NCBI RefSeq assembly: GCF_018612875.1
Contig: NZ_JAGGRI010000018.1
Coordinates: 79,616-143,615 of the forward strand
Origin: Lysobacter sp. ISL-50
GTDB taxonomy: Bacteria > Pseudomonadota > Gammaproteobacteria > Xanthomonadales > Xanthomonadaceae
Direction of reading: 5' to 3'
DNA length: 64,000 bases
Shown piece by piece: positions 17,709-24,971 of this stretch. The notes under the pieces are model-generated. The model saw nothing but the letters and a program-made list of their open reading frames with translations. It made no database searches and had not been told where the DNA came from. Numbering within the stretch: position 1 is the stretch's first letter; each line of letters starts with the position of its first letter. A program made the position numbers and the translations under genes.

Positions 17709-18053
17709 ATGCCGCACTTCGTAGTCGATTGTTCTCAGGGATTACTGCAGATTCACGACGAGGAATCGATCATCGCCCGGCTGCATCGGGTGGTGAATTC
17801 AACCGGGCTGTTCGAAGAATCGGACATCAAGATCCGTGTACACCCGTTCCGCACTTATGCCGTCGGCGGCGGGCGGGAAGATTTCATCCACACCTTCTGT
17901 TGGATCATGCAGGGGCGCAGTGTCGAGCAACGCGCTGCCTTGTCGAAGGCCATCGTCGGCGAACTGGCCGAGATGTTTCCGCAGCTTCCGCGCATCGCGG
18001 CGAACATCGACGAGTTCGAGCGGGCGACTTATTTCAATCGAACCATGCTGTGA
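17709..18053 (+). CDS. 5-carboxymethyl-2-hydroxymuconate delta-isomerase family protein
   Basis: 114 residues with the N-terminal catalytic proline (MPHFVVDCSQGLL) of the tautomerase superfamily, and CHMI landmarks IKIRVHPFRTYAVGGGREDFIHTFCWIMQGRS and LPRIAANIDEFERATYFNR. CHMI acts in homoprotocatechuate degradation, but no other genes of that pathway are nearby, so the true substrate may differ. It begins 64 bp after the lipocalin-like gene on the same strand. Confidence 0.85.
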   Translation: MPHFVVDCSQGLLQIHDEESIIARLHRVVNSTGLFEESDIKIRVHPFRTYAVGGGREDFIHTFCWIMQGRSVEQRAALSKAIVGELAEMFPQLPRIAANIDEFERATYFNRTML

Positions 18054-18238
18054 CTCCCGGGCCGGTTTCCGCCGCGGTCGGCCTGTCGATCGGCATCGAT
18101 TGACGGATAGTCCGCAGTCGGCGGGGAAGGCGCTTGCGGGTGAGCGAGGTCCGCGCGGGCAGGCGAGCGCGAAGGGGGCCGCCGTCGCGGAGCCTCCGGC
18201 GGGCATCAAGACCTGCGCGCAGCCCCGAGAACGAGCAC

Positions 18239-18271
18239 AAAAAAGCCCGCGATCGCTCGCGGGCTTTTTTT
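18239..18271. terminator. Strong intrinsic terminator of the tRNA-Leu gene
   Basis: AGCCCGCGA/TCGCGGGCT with a 4-base loop, flanked by A6 and T7. On the minus strand it lies directly after the tRNA 3' end and provides its terminator; it can also end plus-strand reading from the CHMI gene. Confidence 0.9.
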
Positions 18272-18273
18272 CT

Positions 18274-18360
18274 TGGTGCCGGAGGTGGGACTCGAACCCA
18301 CACGCTTTTAAGGGCGGCGGATTTTGAGTCCGCTGCGTCTACCGATTCCGCCACTCCGGC
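18274..18360 (-). tRNA. tRNA-Leu (anticodon CAA)
   Basis: The minus strand reads GCCGGAG at the 5' end, paired with CTCCGGC before an A discriminator and encoded CCA. The anticodon stem-loop is GCGGA-CTCAAAA-TCCGC, giving CAA, which reads UUG. A long variable arm (about 15 nt between anticodon and T stems) and the T loop GGTTCGAGTCC confirm a class II leucine tRNA. The full length is 87 nt. Confidence 0.97.
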
Positions 18361-18782
18361 AGCGGGCAGGCAGTATACCCAGCTCGGGGCCGCGAGTCTG
18401 CCCCTTTTCGCTGTCGCGATCTGTCCGCAGCACGATCGGCCGGACTTCCCGCCAGGCCGCCCCGTCCGCGGCGCGGGACGCCACTTCCCGGTTGGCCTGG
18501 AGTCCTCGACGCACCGCGCACAGGGCGCGACGACGCCCTTGCCGACTCGCCGCGAGATGCCCGCCGGGCGGCGCTTTGCGCGAACGCCCGCGGCGGCGGC
18601 GCGCGCCTTTGTGACGCGATCGCGCCTGCGCCTGTGATCCAGGCAAGCGCGCCGATCCGATCGACGCGGTTATCTATGAGCGCCCGTCGAACGGTTCATC
18701 AGGAAGGACTTCGCGACGGGTCGCGATCGCGTCCGTGCGCGCCCGCGGGTTTTCTCATCGCATCCAATCCAGGAGGTTTTGT
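18361..18782. other. 422-bp gap upstream of the protease; no gene seen
   Basis: Only shadow frames without recognisable features. The region must hold promoters for the tRNA gene (minus) and the protease (plus); no clear -35/-10 pair could be assigned. A strong ribosome site (AGGAGG) sits at its right end. Confidence 0.5.
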
Positions 18783-19976
18783 ATGCAATCCACCGGTTTT
18801 TCCCCGCGCCGCTGCGGCGCTCACGTTTTCGCGCTGTCCCTGCTGTGCATGGCCGCCTTCGATGCGGCCGCGGCAACGGACCTGCAAGTCAGTCCTGCGC
18901 TTCATCAGGCCGCGCAGCACGATCTGGGCCTGTCGCCGGCGCGGGTCGATCAACTGCTGCAGGTGCAGCGCGACGCACCCGCGCAAGAGGCGCTGGCGCG
19001 GCGCCGTCTGGGCGCCTATTTCGGCGGCGCCTGGGGCGAGCGCGCAAGCGACGGCAGCTATCGGTTCGTCGTCGGATCTTCGGACCCGCGCGGCCCGCTC
19101 AAGCTCGAAGGCGTGCAGTTGCGCCAGGTCCGCTACAGCCTGAGCGAGCTGGAAGCGGCGAAGGCGCGTCTGGATCGCAGCGTGCGCATGCGCGTGTCCG
19201 GCATCAGCCGGCCGATCGACGGCGTGCACTCGTGGTACGTCGATCCAGCCAGCAATTCGGTGCGGGTCAGCGTCGCGCCCGATGCCATGGAGCGGGCCAT
19301 CGACCTGGCCGCGGTCAGCGGCGCCGACAGCGGTCTGCTGCGCTTCCAACAAACGCCGGGCGTGCCGCAGCCGACTTCGTCGGTCTACGCCGGCCGTGCT
19401 TACGAGAAGAACGGCGCGCTTTCGTGTTCGGTCGGATTCGCGGTCAGGCAAGGCGCGACCAAGGGCTTCGTCACCGCCGGCCACTGCGGGACGGCGGGCG
19501 AGACGATCGGCCTCGACGGCGCGCCGGCCGGTTACTTCGCCGCGTCGGAATTCCCCGGGACCGATCGGGCCTGGGTCGCCTTGAACGCCAATCACGAGCT
19601 GTTTCCGCTGATCACCAATTACGCCGGCGGCTTTTTCTCCGTGCGCGGCAGCGTCGAGGCGGGTTATTCCGCGGTGGTGTGCCGTTCGGGTTGGAAGACC
19701 GGCTACCAGTGCGGCTTCATCACCGGGCAGAACGTCACCGTCAACAGCACCCGCGGCGTCGTGTTCGGCCTGACTCAAACCAATGCCTGCGCCGGTTTCG
19801 GCGATTCCGGCGGCGGCTGGATCGATGTCTATGAGCAGGCGCAAGGCGTGCTGTCGCTCGCCAGTATCGCGGCGGGCGCGCAAAACAACTGCGGCACGGG
19901 GATCTTCCAGGTGAGCTGGTTCCAGCCGGTGAACCCGATCCTGCAGCAGTACGGATTGACCCTGGTTACGCCCTGA
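18783..19976 (+). CDS. Secreted alpha-lytic-type serine protease (S1E) with pro-region
   Basis: 397 residues, equal to the length I recall for the alpha-lytic protease precursor. A signal peptide (residues 1-31) is followed by a ~165-residue pro-region that in this family acts as a folding chaperone. The mature protease starts near residue 198 and has the triad His234 (FVTAGHCG), Asp261 (GTDRAWV) and Ser342 (GFGDSGGGW). GFAVRQGATKGFVTAGHCG, VVCRSGWKTGYQCG and ILQQYGLTLVTP closely follow the alpha-lytic protease sequence. Six Cys fit three disulfides. The ATG at 18783 has AGGAGG 6 bp upstream. It is probably a secreted predation or nutrient-release protease. Confidence 0.95.
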   Translation: MQSTGFSPRRCGAHVFALSLLCMAAFDAAAATDLQVSPALHQAAQHDLGLSPARVDQLLQVQRDAPAQEALARRRLGAYFGGAWGERASDGSYRFVVGSSDPRGPLKLEGVQLRQVRYSLSELEAAKARLDRSVRMRVSGISRPIDGVHSWYVDPASNSVRVSVAPDAMERAIDLAAVSGADSGLLRFQQTPGVPQPTSSVYAGRAYEKNGALSCSVGFAVRQGATKGFVTAGHCGTAGETIGLDGAPAGYFAASEFPGTDRAWVALNANHELFPLITNYAGGFFSVRGSVEAGYSAVVCRSGWKTGYQCGFITGQNVTVNSTRGVVFGLTQTNACAGFGDSGGGWIDVYEQAQGVLSLASIAAGAQNNCGTGIFQVSWFQPVNPILQQYGLTLVTP

Positions 19977-20037
19977 GTCCTGGCTCAGGCCGCGGCGCAG
20001 CCCGATCGGGGCGGCGTCGCGGATCGCGGCGGTACGC

Positions 20038-20490
20038 TCAGAAGCCGCCGAAGCGGGCCATCGCCGCGGCGCAGACCAGGATCACCGCGACCAGGATCAG
20101 CTCGAAGCGGATCAGCAGGCGCAGGGTGCCGACTTCGCTCGCGGCCGGCAGGAAGTTCGGATCGGCCTTGAGCGCCTTGCGCCAGCGCAGGAAGCGCACG
20201 GTCGGCAGGATCGACAGCAGCGCGATCAGGATGAAGGCGCCGAGCTTGGCGTGGAACCACGGGTTGTGTTCGTAGAAGTCGAGGCCTTTCACGCCGAACT
20301 TCAGCCGCGACAGGCCGACCACCAGCAGCAGCACCGCGCTGGCGCCGTAGCCGGAGTCGAGCCCGGCCAGGCGGCGCAACACCGCCGCGTCGATGGGGCC
20401 GCGCAGCAGCACCGATTCGGCCATCAGCATCGCGATCAGGGCGAACACCAGCAGGTGGTGGGCGGAGGCGAGCAACAGATCGGTCAGCAT
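20038..20490 (-). CDS. DUF2214-family integral membrane protein
   Basis: 150 residues with four hydrophobic helices: LLLASAHHLLVFALIAMLMAESVLL, YGASAVLLLVVGLSRL, AKLGAFILIALLSILPTVRFLRWR and the C-terminal ELILVAVILVCAAAMARFGG. This pattern and the motif EHNPWFHAKL match the DUF2214 family, whose function is not known. The start at 20490 begins the first helix; the longer frame upstream is low-complexity. No clear partner gene is adjacent. Confidence 0.75.
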   Translation of the reverse strand: MLTDLLLASAHHLLVFALIAMLMAESVLLRGPIDAAVLRRLAGLDSGYGASAVLLLVVGLSRLKFGVKGLDFYEHNPWFHAKLGAFILIALLSILPTVRFLRWRKALKADPNFLPAASEVGTLRLLIRFELILVAVILVCAAAMARFGGF

Positions 20491-20720
20491 CGGCGGAACT
20501 CCGGGCGGCGGCTGGGAGGGGACTGCGAGTGCGACGGTGGGGATCGGCAGGCGGGGCGCAGGTGCGGGAGCGCAACGCGTCCGTGGCTGGCGTTTGCGGC
20601 CCGTCGCTGATGAAGGGCTCGGGCCGAGTATCCGGCCCGCGGCCGGATTTGCGTACTGACCGATGTCAGCGCGCGGCGCTGAATCTTCGGCGATTGGCCT
20701 GGACCTGGGCCGGGCGCGGC

Positions 20721-21317
20721 TCAGGCGGCCTCGTCGGTTTCCAGCGCCTTGTCCACGCGGCGGAACCACTCGCCGTCGTTAGGCACGAACATCGAGCAGC
20801 ACTCCATCGGCGCCTTGTAGATGTGCAGCGACACCGCCACCGAGTCTTCGCTGGCGTTGCGGATGGTGTGGTACTCGTGCGGCGGAATCAGGCTGCCGGC
20901 GCTGCCGGGGCCGGCATGCATGCCGCCGGCGGCGCGGAAGCGGAAGTTCTCGCCGTTGCGTTCCAGCAGCTCGAACTGGGTGATTTCCAGCTCGCCGTCC
21001 CACACGCCTTCCACGCACCACAGGCCGCTGTGATCGTGCATCGGCGTGCCCTGGCCCGGGCCCCAGGTCATCGCGACCACGCTATAGCCCAGTTCCGGGC
21101 TGCGGTAGAGCTCGCGGCGCGCGTAGTGGTCCTGGATCGGGTCGAACACGCAGTCGGGCAGGTTGACGTCGCGGTCGCGGATCATCTTGCACAGGGTGTT
21201 GCGCAAGGCCGCGGTGACGGCGTGCTCGTCGCCGGCGGCGACGGCGTCGTCGATCGCGGCGACCAGCTTGTCGTGGCCGGGGAAGTCGAAGTCGGGCAGG
21301 GTGTCGGTGGCGTTCAT
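20721..21317 (-). CDS. Cysteine dioxygenase-family cupin
   Basis: 198-residue cupin. The iron-binding motif is GQGTPMHDHSGLWCVEGVWDGELE, with His94 and His96, and the third His is at 147 or 150 in IPPHEYHTI. The Cys in GLWCVEG corresponds to the residue that forms the Cys-Tyr cofactor in some thiol dioxygenases. It likely oxidises cysteine or a related thiol (3-mercaptopropionate in some homologues) to the sulfinate. Its start overlaps the stop of the upstream MetX-family frame region in ATGA fashion with the gene at 21314-22474, so it and the sulfur-assimilation acyltransferase are probably one operon. Confidence 0.87.
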   Translation of the reverse strand: MNATDTLPDFDFPGHDKLVAAIDDAVAAGDEHAVTAALRNTLCKMIRDRDVNLPDCVFDPIQDHYARRELYRSPELGYSVVAMTWGPGQGTPMHDHSGLWCVEGVWDGELEITQFELLERNGENFRFRAAGGMHAGPGSAGSLIPPHEYHTIRNASEDSVAVSLHIYKAPMECCSMFVPNDGEWFRRVDKALETDEAA

Positions 21318-22474
21318 GCCACAGATTCTACGCCCGTCCGCAGCTCGGCGAGAAATCCCGCCACCGCCGGGCCGAAACGGCCGATATCGACCAGGAACGC
21401 GTCGTGGCCCTGCGGCGACTCCAGCGGCAGGAAGCGCGAATCGGCGCCGCCGGCGCGCAGGCCGTCGGCGATTTCCTGCTGTTGCTGCAACGGGAACAGG
21501 ATGTCGGTGTGCACGCCGATCGCCAGCGCCTTCTCGACCCGGATCGAGGCCAGGCCGCGATGCACCTGTTCATCATTGTCGAGCCCATCGCCGCCGCCGC
21601 AGTAATCGCCGATGTCGAACCAGTCCATCGAGCGGCTCAGGTACAGGTAGCAATTGGGATCGAAGCGGCGCACGAAGCGGCGGGCGTGGCCTTCCAGGTA
21701 GCTTTCGACCTCGAATTCCAGGCCGAAGGGTTCCTCGTCGGCGCGATCGGAATCCAGGCGCACGCGGCCGAAGCGGCCGTCCCACTCCAGCGCCGAGCGA
21801 TAGGTGATCACGCCGAGCTTGCGCGCCATGCGCATGCCCGATTCGGGGTAATGGGCGTCGTCGTACTCGCCCTGGTTCCACTGCGGGTCCAGGCGGATCG
21901 CTTCGCGCTGCAGCGAGCGGATCGCGATCGAGAACGGCAGCGCGCGCGCCGCGCCGGAGATGTTGATGTGGTTGCGCGCCAGGCCCGGGTGACGCGCCAG
22001 CAGCGCCAGCGCGGTCATGCCGCCCATCGAGTTGCCGATCACGCAGGCCAGCCGCTCGATGCCGAGCGCGCGCACCACGTGCGCGGCCGCGTCGGCGCCG
22101 TCTTCGACCGACAGCTCGGGGAAACTCAGCCGATAGAGCTCGCCGCTGGCGGTGTCGATCGAGGCCGGGCCGGTCGAGCCTTTGCAACTGCCGAGCGAGT
22201 TCACGCAGATCACGAACCATTGCTCGCTGTCGATCGGCTTGCCCGGGCCGAGCATGGCTTCCCACCAGCCGGGCTCGGGATTGCCCGCGTTGGCCGCGGC
22301 GTGCGCGTCGGGCGACAGGCCGGTGACGATCAGGATGGCGTTGTCGCGCCGCGGGTTGAGCTGGCCCCAGGTTTCATAGGCCACGCGCGCGCCGGTGAGG
22401 GCGCCGCCGCGCTTCATCGGGAACGGCGAGGGCAGGTCGATGTGGCGGGTGCCGGGCGGGATGAATTCGGTCAT
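21314..22474 (-). CDS. metX: MetX-family homoserine/serine O-acyltransferase
   Basis: 386-residue alpha/beta-hydrolase acyltransferase. Landmarks: FPMKRGGALTGARVAYETWGQLN, the nucleophile elbow GNSMGGM with Ser149, Asp in GVHTDILFP and His in PQGHDAFLVDIG. MetX enzymes acylate homoserine for methionine synthesis; from general knowledge, xanthomonad members of this family have been reported as serine O-succinyltransferases acting in cysteine synthesis, so the substrate here is open. Its 3' end overlaps the start of the cysteine dioxygenase gene by 4 bp on the same strand. The start at 22474 fits the family; the upstream extension runs through a palindromic repeat and is not genuine. Confidence 0.9.
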   Translation of the reverse strand: MTEFIPPGTRHIDLPSPFPMKRGGALTGARVAYETWGQLNPRRDNAILIVTGLSPDAHAAANAGNPEPGWWEAMLGPGKPIDSEQWFVICVNSLGSCKGSTGPASIDTASGELYRLSFPELSVEDGADAAAHVVRALGIERLACVIGNSMGGMTALALLARHPGLARNHINISGAARALPFSIAIRSLQREAIRLDPQWNQGEYDDAHYPESGMRMARKLGVITYRSALEWDGRFGRVRLDSDRADEEPFGLEFEVESYLEGHARRFVRRFDPNCYLYLSRSMDWFDIGDYCGGGDGLDNDEQVHRGLASIRVEKALAIGVHTDILFPLQQQQEIADGLRAGGADSRFLPLESPQGHDAFLVDIGRFGPAVAGFLAELRTGVESVA

Positions 22475-22654
22475 GCCTTGCTCGTGTGGCCGGCGGAGCC
22501 GGTGTCCTTCATTGGGTGGAAGCGGCGCCGCGATGAGCGGTGCGATAGTCGCGTTGCAGCCTAAACCATCGTCGCTGTTCGCGGTCGGGATCGGAATGGC
22601 AATTGCGTTATCGGCACATGTCGGGGGTGTGGGGTTTGTCGGTGTGCAGAGGAA

Positions 22655-22748
22655 AGCGTCGGGCCTGAAGGGCCCTCCCACAAAAGACGTCGCAAAATTC
22701 TGCGTCGCCTCGATGACTTTTGTGGGAGGGCCCTTCAGGCCCGACGCT
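22655..22748. repeat. Long inverted repeat (GGCCTGAAGGGCCCTCCCAC family)
   Basis: AGCGTCGGGCCTGAAGGGCC followed by CTCCCACAAAAG is repeated inverted after a ~30-bp spacer, forming a long hairpin between metX and ccmI. The same core (GGGCCTGAAGGCCCTCCCACAAAAGAC and its complement) is in the tandem array at 60416-61025. This is a REP-doublet-like element. Confidence 0.85.
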
Positions 22749-22771
22749 CTTGTCCCAGTTCGCGGCAAACC

Positions 22772-23809
22772 CTACTCGACCACGCGATCGATAACGACGA
22801 CGACCTGATCCTTGCCATCGGTACGCACGCTGACCGGTTGCGAAGCCAGATCGCCGGGCTGCGGAATCGCATTGCCCGAAGCCGACACGCGCGCGAGCAC
22901 CTGCACCTGTTCGAGCTGCGACAGCTTCATCGTCGGCATCGGGCTGTCGCCGTCGTCGAGGACGACTTCCAGCGGGAATTCAGCCGCCGCATGCTTCTCG
23001 ACCGCGACCGGCATCGGCGGGCCGGCGACCTGGCGCGCGATCACGAACACGCTCGCGTTCGCCGGCAGCTTGGCCTTCATCGCCGCCGACAGATCGACCT
23101 TGATCCTGAGCCCGCCGGCGACGGTGGCCGAGGCGAGCGGCGCCGGCGGCGGCAGCGGTTCCAGGCCGGCTTCCTGGCGCGCGCCGTTGATCTGTTCGAG
23201 CAGGCTGTGGGCGGTGCCGGCATCGACCACGCTCAGCAGCGGCTCCCAGGTCTGCGCCGCTTCGGCCGGTTGTTCGGACTGACGCTGAGCGATGCCGAGG
23301 AACCAGCGCGCGCGCTGATGCATGGGTTGTTTTTCGATCGCGTGCTTGAGCATGGCGACCGCGTCGGCGTCGAAGCGGCGGTCGCGGGTGGCCAGCGCGC
23401 GCGCTTCGGCGGCTTCGGCCAGCAGGTCGGGATTGTCCGGCGCGAGCTTGACCGCGCGCGCGTAGGCGTCGCGCGCTTTCGCGCTCAGGCCTTCGGCGGT
23501 GTAGGCGCTGGCGAGCAGGCGCCAGCCTTCGATCTGATTCGGATCGCGTTCGAGTTCGGCTTCCAGTTGGCTTACCGCCTCGGCCAGCGTCTTGGGTTCG
23601 CGTTGTTGTTGCGGGTTGAACGCGTTCGGCGTGCCGACCAGCAGGTACAAGGCGACCGTGGCCGCGGCGAGGGCGAAGCCCAATCCGCCGCCCAGCAGCG
23701 GACGCGCCTGCCACAGCGGACGCAGCGCGTAGCCCAGGGCGAATACCACCAGCGCCGCGCCGGACGCCACGAACACGGCCATCGGGGCCGAACCCATCGT
23801 CACCGCCAT
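22772..23809 (-). CDS. ccmI: Cytochrome c maturation protein CcmI (TPR-containing)
   Basis: 345 residues. Two N-terminal membrane helices (PMAVFVASGAALVVFALGYAL and LGGGLGFALAAATVALYLLVG) are followed by TPR repeats (NQIEGWRLLASAYTAEGLSAKARDAYARAVKLAPDNPDLLAEAAEA) and a periplasmic C-terminal domain. CcmI binds apocytochrome c and delivers it to the CcmF/H heme ligation complex. The start ATG shares one base with the ccmH stop. It is the last gene of the ccmABCDEFGHI operon. Confidence 0.92.
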   Translation of the reverse strand: MAVTMGSAPMAVFVASGAALVVFALGYALRPLWQARPLLGGGLGFALAAATVALYLLVGTPNAFNPQQQREPKTLAEAVSQLEAELERDPNQIEGWRLLASAYTAEGLSAKARDAYARAVKLAPDNPDLLAEAAEARALATRDRRFDADAVAMLKHAIEKQPMHQRARWFLGIAQRQSEQPAEAAQTWEPLLSVVDAGTAHSLLEQINGARQEAGLEPLPPPAPLASATVAGGLRIKVDLSAAMKAKLPANASVFVIARQVAGPPMPVAVEKHAAAEFPLEVVLDDGDSPMPTMKLSQLEQVQVLARVSASGNAIPQPGDLASQPVSVRTDGKDQVVVVIDRVVE

Positions 23810-24408
23810 CACCACTCTTGTTCCTCGTCGTTGCGCGCGGAGCCGTCGTGCGCGTCGGCGCCGCGCGCGCGGATCACCCGCGCGACCACGAAGCCGCCGG
23901 CCAACAGCACCAGCGCCGGGCCGAACCATAGCAGCCAGGTCTTGGATTCGACCTGCGGCCGGTACAGCACGAACTCGCCGTAGCGCGCGACCAGGAAGTC
24001 CCTGATCTCGCCGTCGCTCTTGCCCTGGCGCATCAGCACCAGCACTTCGCGGCGCAGATCGTGGGCGATCTGGGCGTTGGAATCGGCCAGCGACTGGTTC
24101 TGGCACATCACGCAGCGCAGCTCGGCGACCAGAGCGTGGAAGCGGCGTTCTTCGGCGTTGTCGTTGAAGCTCAGCGGCGCGGGGTCGCTGGCGGGTTGGG
24201 CGATCGCTGGCGCGGTCAGGGTGAGCGCCAAGGTCAGGATCAGGGCGGCGGTGGACAGGAGCGTGCGGGGAAGGGCAAATCCCCCCCGCCCCCCCTTTTT
24301 CAAAGGGGGGAGGGCTTCGGCTGGAGGCGATATGGTCGGAAAGCCCGTGCTGTTCCCCCCTTTGAAAAAGGGGGGCAGGGGGGATTCGCTTTTGACCGCG
24401 CCCCTCAT
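23809..24408 (-). CDS. ccmH: Cytochrome c maturation thiol oxidoreductase CcmH with repeat-derived N-terminal extension
   Basis: 199 residues. The CcmH domain has the redox motif LRCVMCQNQSLADSNAQIAHDLR and YGEFVLYRPQVESKTWLLWFGPALVL, with a C-terminal membrane helix; it reduces apocytochrome CxxCH before heme attachment. The normal signal peptide (TLLSTAALILTLALTLTAPAIA) starts only near residue 48. Residues 1-47 (ending PPLKKGGRGGFALP) are encoded largely by a palindromic repeat (24277-24388) that keeps the frame open. No ATG, GTG or TTG suits a start between the repeat and the signal peptide, and the ATG at 24408 overlaps the ccmG stop (ATGA). The extension is therefore probably translated. 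Confidence 0.88.
   Translation of the reverse strand: MRGAVKSESPLPPFFKGGNSTGFPTISPPAEALPPLKKGGRGGFALPRTLLSTAALILTLALTLTAPAIAQPASDPAPLSFNDNAEERRFHALVAELRCVMCQNQSLADSNAQIAHDLRREVLVLMRQGKSDGEIRDFLVARYGEFVLYRPQVESKTWLLWFGPALVLLAGGFVVARVIRARGADAHDGSARNDEEQEW
24277..24388. repeat. Palindromic repeat captured in frame inside ccmH
   Basis: CCCCCTTTTTCAAAGGGGGG and CCCCCCTTTGAAAAAGGGGGG bound an insert of about 110 bp, flanked by AATCCCCC and GGGGGATT. The same boundary sequences mark the elements at 6661-6846 and 27016-27248. Here the element lies within an open reading frame and adds a PPFFKGG/PPLKKGGRGG-type segment to CcmH. Confidence 0.85.
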
Positions 24409-24971
24409 CGACCCTTCTCGATCTTGTCCAACACCGGCAGCAATTCCTCGGCGATGACCTTATCCGTCAACGGCCCGACGAACTTCCATCGCACGATGCC
24501 CTGCCCATCGACCAGGAAGGTCTCCGGCGCGCCATAGATGCCCCAGTCGATCGCCGCCTTGCCTTCGTAGTCGGCGACCACGACGAAGTACGGATTGCCG
24601 AACTCTTCCAGCCAGCGCATCGCGTCGGCGTGTTCGTCCTTCCAGTTGAAGCCGATCACGCGCAGGCGCTTGGTCTCGGCGAAACGGGTCAGCACCGGGT
24701 GTTCGTCGCGGCAGGCCGGGCACCAACTGCCCCAGACGTTGAGCAGATACGGCGCGCCGCGCAGTTCATCGGTCGACAGCAGACGGCCGGCTTCGTGCAG
24801 CACCGGCAGCGAAAACTGCGGCGCGGGCTTGCCGATCAGCGGCGAGGGCAGTTTTTCGCGATCGGGGTTGCGCGCGAGCCACAAACCGTTGGCGAGCAGG
24901 ATGGCGAGCAGGACGAAGGCTGCCAGCGGAAACCAGCGGCCCTTGTCGCTTTTCGCAGTCGGGGTGTTCAT
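24405..24971 (-). CDS. ccmG: Thiol:disulfide interchange protein CcmG/DsbE
   Basis: 188 residues. An N-terminal membrane anchor (WFPLAAFVLLAILLANGLWLA) precedes a periplasmic thioredoxin fold with the active site WGSWCPACRDEHPVL and the cis-Pro region YGAPETFLVDGQG. It reduces disulfides in apocytochromes or CcmH. It overlaps ccmF upstream and ccmH downstream by ATGA stop/start pairs, indicating translational coupling. Confidence 0.95.
   Translation of the reverse strand: MNTPTAKSDKGRWFPLAAFVLLAILLANGLWLARNPDREKLPSPLIGKPAPQFSLPVLHEAGRLLSTDELRGAPYLLNVWGSWCPACRDEHPVLTRFAETKRLRVIGFNWKDEHADAMRWLEEFGNPYFVVVADYEGKAAIDWGIYGAPETFLVDGQGIVRWKFVGPLTDKVIAEELLPVLDKIEKGR

Noticed and set aside
22475..22768. 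N-terminal extension of MetX
   Set aside because: The upstream frame runs through an intergenic inverted repeat; family homology begins at MTEFIPPGTRHIDLPSPF.
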